Source: Lysobacteraceae bacterium SCN 69-320
GTDB lineage: Bacteria > Pseudomonadota > Gammaproteobacteria > Xanthomonadales > Rhodanobacteraceae
Direction: 5' to 3'
Length of the DNA stretch: 64,000 nucleotides
Assembly: GCA_001725155.1 (NCBI GenBank)
Contig: MEFP01000004.1
Location: 166,540 to 230,539 of the forward strand
Part shown: piece after piece, positions 1 through 9,056 of the stretch
How the letters are laid out: each line of letters opens with the position of its first letter
How positions within the stretch are numbered: the stretch's first letter is position 1
Program-made: the position numbers and the translations under genes
Notes under the pieces: generated by a model
Database searches by the model: none
What the model was told of the DNA's origin: nothing
Seen by the model: the letters and a program-made list of their open reading frames with translations, nothing else

Positions 1-1
1 T

Positions 2-553
2 GCCGGGCCGCCGATCACGGCCGAGGGCTTTCTGGCATTTCACGAGGCGCTGGGTCTGCGCGTGCCGCGGACGCCGGCGTATCACCCGTTCTTTCACGAA
101 ATCGTCGCCGTCGAGACCCGATCCGACGCTGCGGCGAACGTCGCCGTCATCGAGGCGCGCTGGCCGGCGCTGATGCTCGGCAATCTGTTGTACCTGCGTG
201 CCGGCTGCGTCGTCGCGGCGGGAGCGCAGCATGTGATCAAGTCCGTTGCGGAACACAGCACCCTGTACTGGACGTTCCGGCGCCGGGACCGTCCATGCCG
301 GGATCTTTCCCACGGCTGGGGCAGCAATTCGCAATGGTCGACCGCGTTGCGGCGCGACTACCTGACGCCCGCGGCCTATCACTACAACGTCGATGCCGGG
401 AACCCGCTGCCGTCGCCGGGAACGACAGCCGACGCGGTGCTGATGCACGAGCTGCTGCGTCACCGTGGACTCGTCCGCACAGTGGCAGACGATTCGGATC
501 TGTTTCCGTACGACTACACCTTCGTGGAGCCGATTGCCGTCGTAGAAGGCTGA
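2..553 (+). CDS. Hypothetical protein, 5'-truncated by window edge
   Basis: The reading frame is already open at the first bases of the window and runs to a TGA at 551-553, so the true start lies upstream and only about 183 codons are visible. I do not recognise the family. The visible part is rich in aromatic and histidine residues (for example YHPFFHEIV near the left end and AYHYNVD further on), with no signal peptide, membrane segment or known catalytic motif. Codon use is typical for the region, and the frame is followed by a strong bidirectional terminator, which supports it being the real 3' end of a plus-strand gene. An internal ATG/GTG start near position 62 cannot be excluded, but the in-frame sequence upstream looks coding. 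Confidence 0.55.
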   Translation, partial: AGPPITAEGFLAFHEALGLRVPRTPAYHPFFHEIVAVETRSDAAANVAVIEARWPALMLGNLLYLRAGCVVAAGAQHVIKSVAEHSTLYWTFRRRDRPCRDLSHGWGSNSQWSTALRRDYLTPAAYHYNVDAGNPLPSPGTTADAVLMHELLRHRGLVRTVADDSDLFPYDYTFVEPIAVVEG

Positions 554-627
554 ACCTGTAGCGATGCCGGGAGGCTGCGCAACGCGCCGTCGCGACGATG
601 GTCGTGCCTCTCAATGCCATTTCGCAG

Positions 628-658
628 AAAAAAATCCCGGCCGAAGCCGGGATTTTTT
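628..658. terminator. Bidirectional rho-independent terminator
   Basis: A 7-bp perfect GC-rich stem (TCCCGGC at 635-641, GCCGGGA at 646-652) closes a CGAA tetraloop. It is flanked by a run of seven A on the left and six T on the right, so it can work on both strands. It sits between the plus-strand gene ending at 553 and the minus-strand prc gene ending at 680. Confidence 0.9.
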
Positions 659-679
659 CTGTCTGGTGGAACGCTGTGC

Positions 680-2911
680 TCAGTCGACGCTGATACGCCC
701 CGGCGGTTGCTGCTGCGGCAGCACCTGCTGGGCGAGCTTGGTGTCGGCGCGGATCAGGCCGACTTCGTCGGCGAGGATGTGCGCGGCTTCTTCCAGCGGC
801 ACGTCCTTGCGCTGCTTGGCCTGCTTCTCGCGCTCGACCTGGCTCTTGATGCTGCGTTCGTCGGCCTGCAGGCCGTCGTCGGACACGGCCGTTGCGGCAT
901 CGTCGTCGCCGTTCTCGGCCGCGGTGCCCTCGCTGATGCGCGTGACCGTCGTGCTGGCGAGCGACGGATTGTCCTTCTGCGCCTGTTCCAGCGCGGCGCG
1001 CTCGGCGTCGCGGCTCTTCTTGCGCGCTTCCTGGTCGTCGCGTTCCTTGCGCCGCGTGGCTTCGTTCAGCGACACGGTCTTCTCGGCGCGCAGACGCTTC
1101 ACCTCGGCCTGGTCCTCGGCGTAGTACGCCCATTCCTGCGACTTGGCGATGCGCGCCTCGTGGCGCGTCGTCAGCATCGGCAGCACGGGCTTGAGGTCGG
1201 CCACGGCTTCGTAGGAGGCCGGCGTGATCGAGCTCCACGGCAGCGCGTTCGGATAGCTCGACTCGCCGAATTCCTTGGCCTCGCCGGCGTCGGGGAAGGC
1301 GATGTCGGGCACCACGCCGCGCAGCTGGGTCGTGCCGCCGTTGATGCGGAAGAACTGCGCGCTGGTCATCTTGAGCTCGCCGTACTTCGGCTTCTCGTTC
1401 TGCGCGGCATTGTCGAGGTCGACGAGCATCTGCACCGTACCCTTGCCGAAGGTCGGCTCGCCGATGATCAGGCCGCGGCCGTAGTCCTGGATCGCCGCGG
1501 CGAAGATCTCCGAGGCCGACGCCGAACCGCGGTTGACCATGACCGCGAGCGGACCGTCCCAGGCCATGCCGGACTGGTGGTCTTCCTCGGCTTCGATGCG
1601 GCCCTGCGCGCTGCGCACCTGCACGACCGGGCCCTTGTCGATGAACAGGCCGGTCAGTTCGGTGGCTTCGCTGAGGCTGCCGCCGCCGTTGTTGCGCAGG
1701 TCGATGACCACGCCGTCGACCTTCTCCCGCTTGAGATCGGCCAGCAGCTTCGCGGTATCGCGCGTCGCGCTCTTGTAGTCCTTGTCGCCGCGGCGGCGCG
1801 CGTCGAAGTCGAGATAGAACGTCGGCAGCTGGATCACGCCGACGCGGCGCACGGCGTCGCCGTCCTTCACTTCGATGATCTGCTTCTTGGCCGCCTGTTC
1901 CTCGATGCTGACTTTCTTGCGCACCAGCGACAGGGTCTGGTGCTTGGCGTCGGGGCCGCCGTCGGCCGGCAGCACTTCCAGGCGCACGACCGTGTCCTTC
2001 TGGCCGCGGATCTGCTCGACCACGTCATCCAGGCGCCAGCCGATCACGTCGTTGATCGCGCCGTTCTCGCCCTGGCCGACGCCGAGGATGCGGTCGCCGA
2101 CCTTGAGCTTGCCCGACAGCGCAGCCGGGCCGCCCGGCACGATCTCGCGGATCGCGGTGTATTCGTCCTCGCGCTGCAATACCGCGCCTATGCCTTCGAG
2201 CGACAGCTTCATGGAGATGTCGAAGTTCTCGCTGGCGCGCGGGCCGAGGTAGTTCGTATGCGGCTCGATCGAGGTCGCGTACGCGTTCATGAAGGTCTGG
2301 AACACGTCCTCGCTGTTGATCTGCGCGACGCGGTCGCCGAAGCCCGCATAGCGCTTGTCCAGCGTCTTGCGGATCTCGTCGTCCTTCTTGCCGGCGAGCT
2401 TCAGGCGCAGCACGTCGTTCTTCACGCGCTTGCGCCACAGATCGTCGAGCTCGGCGGTGCTGGTCGCCCAGGCCGCCTTCTCGCGATCGTAGGAATAGCT
2501 TTCCTGCGTGTTCAGGTCGAACGGCTTCTCCAGCAGCTTGCGCGAATAGGCCGTGCGTTCGGCCACGCGCTGCAGATAGAGATTGAACACCGCGAACGGC
2601 ATCGACAGGTCCTTGTTGTAGATCGCGTCGTCGAGCTGCTCGCGCGCGCCGCTGAACCGGTCGATGTCGGATTTCAGGAAGAACAGTTTTTCGCCGTCGA
2701 GCGAATCGAAGTAGGCGTCGAACATCTTGGCCGACATCGCGTCGTCGAGCGGCACGGCCTTGTAGTGGAACCGCGTCAGGAAGCGCGACGCCCAGATGGC
2801 CGCTTCGGCCTGATCTTCGACGGGCTTGAGCAGCGGACCGGACTGGCCGGTCGGCTTGGCCGCGACGACGGCGGAGGCCAGCAGAGCGAGGACGATCAGG
2901 GTCTTGCGCAT
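680..2911 (-). CDS. prc: Tail-specific protease Prc (C-terminal processing peptidase, S41)
   Basis: This is a periplasmic serine protease that degrades or trims proteins from the C-terminus; in related bacteria it processes PBP3 and controls murein hydrolases. The 743-residue product starts with a signal peptide (about residues 1-18). An N-terminal helical region is followed by a PDZ domain (about 233-315, with EGIGAVLQ and GKLKVGDRILGVGQ) and the S41 catalytic domain (about 355-545). The SASASEIF and GEPTFGKGTVQ motifs give the expected Ser465/Lys490 dyad with Asp476, at the same spacing as Ser430/Asp441/Lys455 in E. coli Prc. A charged C-terminal Tsp-type region follows. It lies 27 bp downstream of lipA on the same strand and ends just before a bidirectional terminator, so it is probably the last gene of the lip cluster. 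Confidence 0.95.
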   Translation of the reverse strand: MRKTLIVLALLASAVVAAKPTGQSGPLLKPVEDQAEAAIWASRFLTRFHYKAVPLDDAMSAKMFDAYFDSLDGEKLFFLKSDIDRFSGAREQLDDAIYNKDLSMPFAVFNLYLQRVAERTAYSRKLLEKPFDLNTQESYSYDREKAAWATSTAELDDLWRKRVKNDVLRLKLAGKKDDEIRKTLDKRYAGFGDRVAQINSEDVFQTFMNAYATSIEPHTNYLGPRASENFDISMKLSLEGIGAVLQREDEYTAIREIVPGGPAALSGKLKVGDRILGVGQGENGAINDVIGWRLDDVVEQIRGQKDTVVRLEVLPADGGPDAKHQTLSLVRKKVSIEEQAAKKQIIEVKDGDAVRRVGVIQLPTFYLDFDARRRGDKDYKSATRDTAKLLADLKREKVDGVVIDLRNNGGGSLSEATELTGLFIDKGPVVQVRSAQGRIEAEEDHQSGMAWDGPLAVMVNRGSASASEIFAAAIQDYGRGLIIGEPTFGKGTVQMLVDLDNAAQNEKPKYGELKMTSAQFFRINGGTTQLRGVVPDIAFPDAGEAKEFGESSYPNALPWSSITPASYEAVADLKPVLPMLTTRHEARIAKSQEWAYYAEDQAEVKRLRAEKTVSLNEATRRKERDDQEARKKSRDAERAALEQAQKDNPSLASTTVTRISEGTAAENGDDDAATAVSDDGLQADERSIKSQVEREKQAKQRKDVPLEEAAHILADEVGLIRADTKLAQQVLPQQQPPGRISVD

Positions 2912-2938
2912 TTTTCTCTCCAGCGAAACGCGATCTTG

Positions 2939-3931
2939 CTAAGCGGTCTGAACGATTCCAGCGGCGTGTGCCATCTCGTCCGCATGATAGGACGAGCGCA
3001 CCATCGGCCCCGACGCCACATGCTGGAAGCCCAGGCGATAGCCCAGCTCCTCCAGCGCCTTGAACTCCTCCGGAGTCCAGTAACGGATTACCGGATGGTG
3101 GTGCGGCGTGGGTTGCAGGTATTGACCGATGGTCACCATGTCGACAGCGTGCGCACGCAGATCGTTCAGTGCGCCTTCGACCTGCGACCAGGTTTCACCG
3201 AGTCCGAGCATGATGCCCGACTTCGTCGGCACGTCCGGATGCTGCGCCTTGAACTGTTGCAGCAGGTCCAGCGACCAGTCGTAGTCGGCGCCGGGCCGCA
3301 CCTCGCGGTACAGCTCGCGCACGGTCTCGAGATTGTGGTTGAACACGTCCGGCGGCGCGGTCGCGAGGATTTCCAGGGCGCGTTCCATGCGGCCCTTGCC
3401 GCGGAAGTCCGGCGTCAGGATCTCGATCTGGATGGCCGGGCTCTGCTCGCGCACGAGGCGTATGCAGTCGGCGAAGTGCTGGGCGCCGCCGTCGCGCAGG
3501 TCGTCGCGGTCCACCGAGGTGATCACGACGTAGCGCAGGCCCATGTCGCGGATCGTGTCGGCCAGATGCTGCGGTTCCTGCGCATCCGGCGGCTTGGGCC
3601 GGCCGTGTGCGACGTCGCAGAACGAGCAGCGCCGCGTGCAGACCTCGCCGAGGATCATGAACGTCGCCGTACCCTTGCCGAAGCATTCGTGGATGTTCGG
3701 GCAGGATGCTTCTTCGCAGACCGTGACCAGGCGGTTCTCGCGCAGCTTGGCCTTGAGCTTGGCCACCGCGTTGCCGGGCGGGATGCGCACGCGGATCCAG
3801 TCGGGCTTGCGCAGCCGCGGCGCCTGGTCGAACACGGCGCGGTTGCGCGCGATCTTGTCTTCGCCGAGCTGCTTCTCGCCGACGACGACGATGGGGATGG
3901 CCTTGGAGGTCGAGGATTCCATGCGATTCAC
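2939..3931 (-). CDS. lipA: Lipoyl synthase LipA
   Basis: Radical-SAM enzyme that inserts two sulfurs into protein-bound octanoyl groups to make the lipoyl cofactor of pyruvate and 2-oxoglutarate dehydrogenases and the glycine cleavage system. The 330-residue protein shows both iron-sulfur sites: the auxiliary cluster CxxxxCxxxxxC (Cys72, Cys77, Cys83) and the radical-SAM CxxxCxxC (Cys98, Cys102, Cys105). The C-terminal MVRSSYHAD motif carries the serine that ligates the auxiliary cluster. Its ATG overlaps the TGA of lipB by four bases (ATGA), so the two are translationally coupled and act consecutively: LipB transfers octanoate and LipA sulfurates it. Confidence 0.97.
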   Translation of the reverse strand: MNRMESSTSKAIPIVVVGEKQLGEDKIARNRAVFDQAPRLRKPDWIRVRIPPGNAVAKLKAKLRENRLVTVCEEASCPNIHECFGKGTATFMILGEVCTRRCSFCDVAHGRPKPPDAQEPQHLADTIRDMGLRYVVITSVDRDDLRDGGAQHFADCIRLVREQSPAIQIEILTPDFRGKGRMERALEILATAPPDVFNHNLETVRELYREVRPGADYDWSLDLLQQFKAQHPDVPTKSGIMLGLGETWSQVEGALNDLRAHAVDMVTIGQYLQPTPHHHPVIRYWTPEEFKALEELGYRLGFQHVASGPMVRSSYHADEMAHAAGIVQTA

Positions 3932-4611
3932 GCGAGAGCGGCGACGGCGGGAGCCGCGGCCGGGATGACGGGATCGGCTGCCTGAGGCTGCAATTCCAGC
4001 TGTCGCGCGAGCTCGTCGACGAGGCTGGACTGCAGCACGGCCAGGCTGGCCGGGCCGCCCAAGTCTAGCACCTGGGTCACCGCCAAACCCTTATAACCGC
4101 AGGGATTGATGCGGTGGAACGGCTCCAGGTCCATGGCCGCGTTGAAGGCCAGGCCGTGGAACGAACAGCCGCGCCGCACGCGCAGGCCGAGTGCGGCGAC
4201 CTTGGCGCCGGCGACGTAGACGCCGGGCGCGCCCTCGCGCCGTTCGGCGGCGATATTCCAGTTTCCCAGCGTATCGATCACGGCCTGCTCGATGCGCTGC
4301 ACGAGCTCGCGCACACCGATGCCGCGCCGGCGCAGGTCCACGAGCACGTAGGCCATGATCTGGCCCGGACCGTGATAGGTGACCTGGCCGCCGCGGTCGA
4401 CCGGAATGACCGGGATGTCGCCCGGCGCAAGCACGTGCTCGGTCTTGCCGGCCTGGCCCAGGGTGAACACGGGTTCGTGCTGCAGCAGCCAGAATTCGTC
4501 GGTCGTGTCCGGGGTGCGCGCGTCGGTGAAGGCCTGCATCGCGCGCCAGACCGGCTCGTACGGCCACAGGCCCGGCAATTCGCGCACGAGCACCGGCAGC
4601 CGTTCGCTCAT
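3928..4611 (-). CDS. lipB: Octanoyl-[ACP]:protein octanoyltransferase LipB
   Basis: Cytosolic transferase that moves octanoyl from acyl carrier protein to the lipoyl domain lysine of target enzymes, the first step of lipoate synthesis. The 227-residue protein has the family motifs [12 protein letters not shown] (about 73-84), a lysine at 137 in [10 protein letters not shown] and the acyl-thioester cysteine Cys171 in [10 protein letters not shown], the Cys/Lys dyad of the family. Residues after about 205 are an alanine-rich tail. It overlaps lipA by four bases at its 3' end and follows the DUF493 gene in the conserved dacA-ybeD-lipB-lipA order of gammaproteobacteria. Confidence 0.96.
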   Translation of the reverse strand: MSERLPVLVRELPGLWPYEPVWRAMQAFTDARTPDTTDEFWLLQHEPVFTLGQAGKTEHVLAPGDIPVIPVDRGGQVTYHGPGQIMAYVLVDLRRRGIGVRELVQRIEQAVIDTLGNWNIAAERREGAPGVYVAGAKVAALGLRVRRGCSFHGLAFNAAMDLEPFHRINPCGYKGLAVTQVLDLGGPASLAVLQSSLVDELARQLELQPQAADPVIPAAAPAVAALA

Positions 4612-4695
4612 GGCTGCGGCATCCGTGGCGGCCGGTTGCCGGCGGCGGCCGGCGCGAGCGGGCGATGGACGGTCATACGCAATTCGCAGTCGGCC

Positions 4696-4989
4696 TCAGA
4701 GCGTCCAGCGTATGTCCGGATCGGCGCGCAGCACTTCGTGCGCGGCGTCGTACTTTTCGCGATCCGGGCAGGTGAAGCTGACCGTCACCGAGACGTAGTT
4801 GCCTTCGCGCGACGGCCGCGAGCGGACCGAGCCTTCCAGCACGTTCAGGCCCAGGCTCGCGATATGCAGCGGCACGCGCTCGACGAGATCGGCATTGCCG
4901 TTGCCGACCGCGGTGATCTCGAACACGCCCGGGAACTGGAATCCCTGCTGCGGCGATTCGGGCTGGATGTCGTCCAGATTGCGCATCAT
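4696..4989 (-). CDS. ybeD: DUF493 family protein (YbeD-like)
   Basis: Small protein of about 97 residues of the YbeD/DUF493 family, which has a ferredoxin-like fold resembling ACT regulatory domains; its role is not settled. The family core is visible: FQFPGVFEITAVG, a central LNVLEGSVRSRPS stretch and the VTVSFTCPDREKYDAAHEVL segment, ending at DIRWTL. Two adjacent ATGs are possible. I chose the one at 4989, which overlaps the dacA stop as ATGA; the next ATG at 4986 is equally plausible. Longer upstream extensions would run inside dacA and look non-coding. The position between dacA and lipB matches E. coli. Confidence 0.88.
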   Translation of the reverse strand: MMRNLDDIQPESPQQGFQFPGVFEITAVGNGNADLVERVPLHIASLGLNVLEGSVRSRPSREGNYVSVTVSFTCPDREKYDAAHEVLRADPDIRWTL

Positions 4990-6242
4990 TTGGTATCCGG
5001 TTGTTTCGACGGTTGTACCGCTTCGTCGCTCTTGAACCACAGCATGATGCTGTCGCCGACACGGCGCATGAAGCCGGCTTCAGGGTACTCCTGCAGCGCG
5101 ACGATCGGGCGCTCGATCAACGGCTTGCCGTCGAGCGAAATGCGCAGGGTGCCGAGGTTCTGCCCCTTGGTGTACGGGGCGACGAAGCGGCCGGGCACGT
5201 CCATCGAGGCCTTGAGGTCGGCGTAGCGGCCGCGCGGCAGGGTCACGAGGACGTCCTGGTTCACGCCGAGCTGAATGGTGTCGGCCAGACCCTTCCACAA
5301 GGTCGGTTCGGCGACCGGCTTGTCGACGCTGTAGAGCTTGTGCGTCTCGTAGAAGCGGAAGCCGTAGTTCAGCAGCTCCTGGGTCATGTCGGCGCGGACC
5401 TTCTCGCCCTTCGTGCCCATGACCACGGTGATCAGGCGGCTCTCGTCGCGCTTGGCCGAAGCGGCCAGGCAGTAGCCGGCGGCGGAATGGTGGCCGGTCT
5501 TGATGCCGTCGACCGAGGCGTCGCGCCAGAGCAGCGCGTTGCGGTTGTGCTGCTTGATGCCGTTCCACTCGAACTCCTTGATCGCGTAGATCTTGTAGTC
5601 CTCGGGGAAATCGCGAATCAGGGCCCGCGACAGGGTCGCGATGTCGTGCGCGGTGGTGTAGTGATCCGGCGCCGACAGGCCGCTGGCGTTGACGAAGTGC
5701 GTGCCGGTCAGGCCCAGGCGCTTGGCATATTCGTTCATGAGGTCGGCGAACACGGCCTCCGAACCGGCCAGGTGCTCGGCCAGCGCGATCGCCGAATCGT
5801 TGCCGGACTGGACGATCATGCCCATGAGCAGGTCGTGCAGCTTCACCTTGGAGTTCAGCGCGAGGAAGCTCGTCGAGCCGTCCGTGCCGGCGCCGCCGCC
5901 GCGCCAGGCGTTCTCGCTGATGAACACTTCGTCGTCGGGCTTGACCTTGCCGGCGGCGAGTTCGGCGGAGACCACGTAGGACGTCATGATCTTCGTGATC
6001 GAGGCCGGCTCGACGCGCTCGTCGGGATTGTTTGACGCGAGGATCTGCCCGGTCGCGTAGTCCATGAGTACCCAGGCCTTCGCATCCAGGGTCGGCGGCG
6101 GCGGCATCGGTGCATTGATCGCCGTCGGCGTCGGTGCGGCCGGTCGCGGAACTGCCGGGGTCGGGGTCGGCGTCTGCGCGACGGCGATGCCGGCGCAGGT
6201 GGTCAGCAGTAGGCTGGCGAGCAGATTCAGGCGATACGACAT
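4986..6242 (-). CDS. dacA: D-alanyl-D-alanine carboxypeptidase, PBP5/6 type
   Basis: Low-molecular-mass penicillin-binding protein that removes the terminal D-Ala from peptidoglycan stem peptides at the outer face of the inner membrane. From the chosen start it has 418 residues: a signal peptide (about 1-22), a Pro/Thr-rich linker, and the peptidase S11 domain with SxxK (Ser81-Ile-Thr-Lys84), SGN (146-148) and KTG (248-250). A PBP5 C-terminal beta domain and a charged/hydrophobic C-terminal end (MRRVGDSIMLWFKSD) for membrane association follow. The ATG at 6242 is preferred over one 15 bases upstream because it has GGAAG about five bases before it and begins directly with the signal peptide. 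Confidence 0.95.
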   Translation of the reverse strand: MSYRLNLLASLLLTTCAGIAVAQTPTPTPAVPRPAAPTPTAINAPMPPPPTLDAKAWVLMDYATGQILASNNPDERVEPASITKIMTSYVVSAELAAGKVKPDDEVFISENAWRGGGAGTDGSTSFLALNSKVKLHDLLMGMIVQSGNDSAIALAEHLAGSEAVFADLMNEYAKRLGLTGTHFVNASGLSAPDHYTTAHDIATLSRALIRDFPEDYKIYAIKEFEWNGIKQHNRNALLWRDASVDGIKTGHHSAAGYCLAASAKRDESRLITVVMGTKGEKVRADMTQELLNYGFRFYETHKLYSVDKPVAEPTLWKGLADTIQLGVNQDVLVTLPRGRYADLKASMDVPGRFVAPYTKGQNLGTLRISLDGKPLIERPIVALQEYPEAGFMRRVGDSIMLWFKSDEAVQPSKQPDTK

Positions 6243-6419
6243 GGTTCTTCCGTACAAGTAGACCGGCCGGGGCCGGTGTTTAAGAAAAATCGAAAGCCGG
6301 AACGTGCTTGTGCGTTTGCTGCGCGTTCCGCGTCAAGAGGGTGGGACGAAGCCGGTTTGCCGCCGTTCGGCCACGGCAGGCGGCGGTCGGCGGCAGGTGC
6401 TGGGGTCGAGCTCGCCACG

Positions 6420-7406
6420 TCAGTCGATGGCGACACGCGCTTCGCCGAGGCCGAGCTGGCGCAGGGCCTGGGTCAGGCGGTCGGCCTCGTCCACGTCGCG
6501 CAGCGGACCCAGCCGTACCCGGCGTACGCTGCGGCCGTTGACCGAGGCCTCGACCACGCGCACATCGCCGAGCTTGGCCGCCGCGACGCGCTGTGCCGCG
6601 CGGTCCGCATTGGCCTGTTCGCCGAACGCGCCGACCTGCAGGTAGATGCGCGGCTGCGCAGTCGCGTTCGCATCGGCCACGGCGGTCGCCGGCGCCGATG
6701 CCGAAGCGCGCGGGCTGACCGGAGTGGTCCGCGGCTGCGGTCGCGGCGGGGTCTTGGCGACAACGGCCGTGCTGCGCTGCTCGGGCTCGGCTTCGCCGGG
6801 CATCAGCGCGCGCACTTCGACGAGGCCGGTGCCCTTGGGCCAGACGCCGATCTTGACGGCGGCCGCATAGGACAGGTCGATCAGGCGGTTGTCGTGGAAC
6901 GGCCCGCGATCGTTGATGCGTACGACCACGCTCTTGCCGTTCTCCAGATTGGTCACGCGTGCCCAGCTCGGCAGCGGCAGCGACTTGTGCGCCGCCGTGA
7001 ATTTGTACATGTCGTAGGGCTCGAAGCTCGACGTCATGTAGCCGTGGAACTTGTTGCCGTACCACGAGGAGATACCGCGCTCGACATAGCCGCGCGCGCT
7101 CGGCAGCACGTCGTAGCTGCGACCGAGCACGCTGTAGGGCGTGCGGTTGCCGTAGCGCGACGGCGGCTCGCTGCGGGGTTCGGGTTCTTCGATACGACTG
7201 ACATCGACTGCCTCGCGCGGACCGTCGTCCTGGGCCTGGCGATAGCGCTCCGCCTGGCTGAGGCGGGTTTCGGGCAGATCCGGGGCAGATTGCGGCGCGC
7301 TGCCGGCCTGGGCCGGGCGCTGGGGCGGCGCTGCCGGACGATGGCTTTTCTTGCCACCGCAGCCGGCGAGCAGGACGATCGCGAGCAGCAGCAGCGCGCG
7401 CTTCAT
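6420..7406 (-). CDS. rlpA: RlpA family septal ring lipoprotein (lytic transglycosylase)
   Basis: Outer-membrane lipoprotein; in Pseudomonas RlpA is a lytic transglycosylase acting on glycans stripped of stem peptides at the septum. The 328-residue protein opens with a lipoprotein signal and lipobox LLAGC (Cys16). A Pro/Arg-rich linker leads to the double-psi beta-barrel domain (about 105-200), with the conserved ISSWYGNKFHG, VTNLENGKSVVVRINDRGPF and LDLSYAAA-type segments. After another linker comes a C-terminal SPOR domain (about 252-328) that would bind denuded septal peptidoglycan. Its ATG overlaps the mltB stop (ATGA), so the two murein-acting enzymes are probably cotranslated. Confidence 0.93.
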   Translation of the reverse strand: MKRALLLLAIVLLAGCGGKKSHRPAAPPQRPAQAGSAPQSAPDLPETRLSQAERYRQAQDDGPREAVDVSRIEEPEPRSEPPSRYGNRTPYSVLGRSYDVLPSARGYVERGISSWYGNKFHGYMTSSFEPYDMYKFTAAHKSLPLPSWARVTNLENGKSVVVRINDRGPFHDNRLIDLSYAAAVKIGVWPKGTGLVEVRALMPGEAEPEQRSTAVVAKTPPRPQPRTTPVSPRASASAPATAVADANATAQPRIYLQVGAFGEQANADRAAQRVAAAKLGDVRVVEASVNGRSVRRVRLGPLRDVDEADRLTQALRQLGLGEARVAID

Positions 7407-8401
7407 GGAGCGGCGCCCTCGGCGATCTGTTCGGCCAGCTGCTTGACCGCCATCGCGTACATCGGGCTGCGGTTATAGCGCGTGATCACGTAGAAATTCT
7501 GGAATGTGATCCAGTATTCCGGGCCCGATTCGCCGTCGAGCTTGAGCAGGGTCGCCGGCCGCTGCAGATCGAATTTCTCCATGGGCGCGTAGCCCCAGGC
7601 GATCAGTTGTTCCAGCGGATAGACCGGCTCGCTGTTGGCCGGCGTGATCTCGCGCGCACCTTCGGCCGGCTGCACGCGCACGGCGATCGGTCCGTTCTGT
7701 TCCCAGCCGTGGCCTTCGAAATAGCAGGCGATGCTCGCGGCGATGTCGGGCAGCGAGTTCCACAGGTCGATGCGGCCGTCGCCGTCGTAGTCGCGCGCGA
7801 ACTTCGCGATCGAACTCGGCATGAACTGGCCCCAGCCCATGGCGCCGGCGTAGGAGCCGCGCAGTTCCTCGATCGGATAGGCCAGGTGGCCGTCGTTGAG
7901 GCGCAGCAGCTGCGACAGCTCGCCGCGGAAGAATTTCTCGCGCGGCGGGTAGTGGAAGGCCAGGGTGCTCAGCGCGTCGAGCACGCGGTACTTGCCGGTG
8001 ATCTTGCCGTAGCTGGTTTCCACGCCGATGATCGCCACGACGACGCTTGGTGCGACCTGGAATTCCGCGGCCGCCTTCTCGATGAGTTCGCGGTTGTCGC
8101 GATAGAACGCGATGCCGCCGTCACGGCGCTGCGGCGTCAGGAAGATCGTGCGGTAGTCCCTCCACGGCTTGACCGCTTCGGCCGGCCGCGAGATCGCGTC
8201 GATGATGCTTTGCTGGTATTCGGCCTTGGCCAGGATCGCGAGCACCGCGTCGGGGTCCAGGCCGTAGTCGCGCGCCTGCTCTTCGGCGAACACGCGTTCC
8301 GCCGCGCTGGGCGGCGTCGCTTCCGAGGCGGCGGTGGAAATGCCGGGGACGGCGAGCAGCAGACCCGCCGCGGCAGAGAACACTCGGGAAAACACGGGCA
8401 T
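7403..8401 (-). CDS. mltB: Lytic murein transglycosylase B
   Basis: Cleaves peptidoglycan between MurNAc and GlcNAc with formation of 1,6-anhydroMurNAc. From the ATG at 8401 the product has 332 residues: a signal peptide (about 1-24), then the SLT_2/MltB fold with the catalytic glutamate in IIGVETSYGKITG, the FHYPPREKFF motif, GAMGWGQFMPSSIAKFARDYDGDG and the late ITRYNRSPMYAMAV motif. A further in-frame start 81 bases upstream would place about 27 non-hydrophobic residues before the signal peptide, so it is rejected. No lipobox is seen, unlike E. coli MltB, suggesting a soluble periplasmic form. It belongs to the mre-rod-mlt-rlp-dac envelope cluster. Confidence 0.93.
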   Translation of the reverse strand: MPVFSRVFSAAAGLLLAVPGISTAASEATPPSAAERVFAEEQARDYGLDPDAVLAILAKAEYQQSIIDAISRPAEAVKPWRDYRTIFLTPQRRDGGIAFYRDNRELIEKAAAEFQVAPSVVVAIIGVETSYGKITGKYRVLDALSTLAFHYPPREKFFRGELSQLLRLNDGHLAYPIEELRGSYAGAMGWGQFMPSSIAKFARDYDGDGRIDLWNSLPDIAASIACYFEGHGWEQNGPIAVRVQPAEGAREITPANSEPVYPLEQLIAWGYAPMEKFDLQRPATLLKLDGESGPEYWITFQNFYVITRYNRSPMYAMAVKQLAEQIAEGAAP

Positions 8402-8510
8402 CGAAGCGCCTGGCCACTCGTCTACGCAAACGGGCGCTAGGGTAGCACGCGCATCGCAGGCCCAAACCGGCGCCGCAATCACGGTTCAGCCGCGGATCGT
8501 GCGGCTGCGC

Positions 8511-8951
8511 TCAGCGCAGCAGGCGCAGATTGGCGGCCTTTTCCAGCAATGCCTTGACGTTGTCGCGCCAGCGCTGGGCGGCCGGTGGTGCCTCGGGCGG
8601 TCCCTGCAGCGGTACGGCCTTGGGTGTGGCGACCTGGCCTTCCTGGGCATAGCGCAAGGCGTCGATCGCGAGCCGGTCCCAGCGCAGGAACTGGGCCACC
8701 GGCACGAGCACCCAGGGGCCGCGCTCGCCGCCCTGGCCCAGCGGCGCCCAGGTCGTCGCGCCCGGCAAGGTCAGTGCCTGCTCGCGCGCGCGGCCCTGCA
8801 GGCGGAACGCCATGCCCGGCAGCATGTAGAACAGGAAAGCGGTGCCGTTCACCTGCACCGAGGGCTTGCCGTAGAGGCTGCTTGCGACGGCGTCGTGCTC
8901 GCGCGTCATGAACTCGGCGATGGTGTCGTAGCGCGTGCGGGCGTTGGCCAT
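8511..8951 (-). CDS. Small TfoX/YjbR-like protein of unknown role
   Basis: A 146-residue soluble protein without signal peptide. The segment SSLYGKPSVQVNGTAFLFYML followed by MAFRLQG resembles the N-terminal domain of TfoX/Sxy and the related YjbR/MmcQ fold, in which a glycine-rich turn precedes two strands; this is my pattern judgement only. The C-terminal part is basic and helical. It sits between rodA and mltB on the same strand inside the cell-shape cluster, where E. coli has no counterpart. A GGAGG is present but about 12 bases before the ATG, so the start is not certain. Function unknown. Confidence 0.65.
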   Translation of the reverse strand: MANARTRYDTIAEFMTREHDAVASSLYGKPSVQVNGTAFLFYMLPGMAFRLQGRAREQALTLPGATTWAPLGQGGERGPWVLVPVAQFLRWDRLAIDALRYAQEGQVATPKAVPLQGPPEAPPAAQRWRDNVKALLEKAANLRLLR

Positions 8952-9056
8952 CGGTGAGCAAGCCTCCCTGACTCGATGCGGATCGTCGCCACAGCCGGCG
9001 GCGACGCGCCATGCTACGCCGATTCGGGCGTGGCGGCGCCGGGCACGGGCGTACGG

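Noticed and set aside
614..3985. A 1123-codon open frame on the plus strand opposite prc and lipA
   Set aside because: It is antisense to two well-recognised genes, and its translation is a low-complexity Arg/Ala/Leu/His mix. Such frames are common in high-GC DNA.
6262..6277. ACCGGCC/GGCCGGT hairpin upstream of dacA as a terminator
   Set aside because: For the minus-strand genes it lies in the dacA leader, with the T-rich stretch on the wrong side, so termination is not supported.
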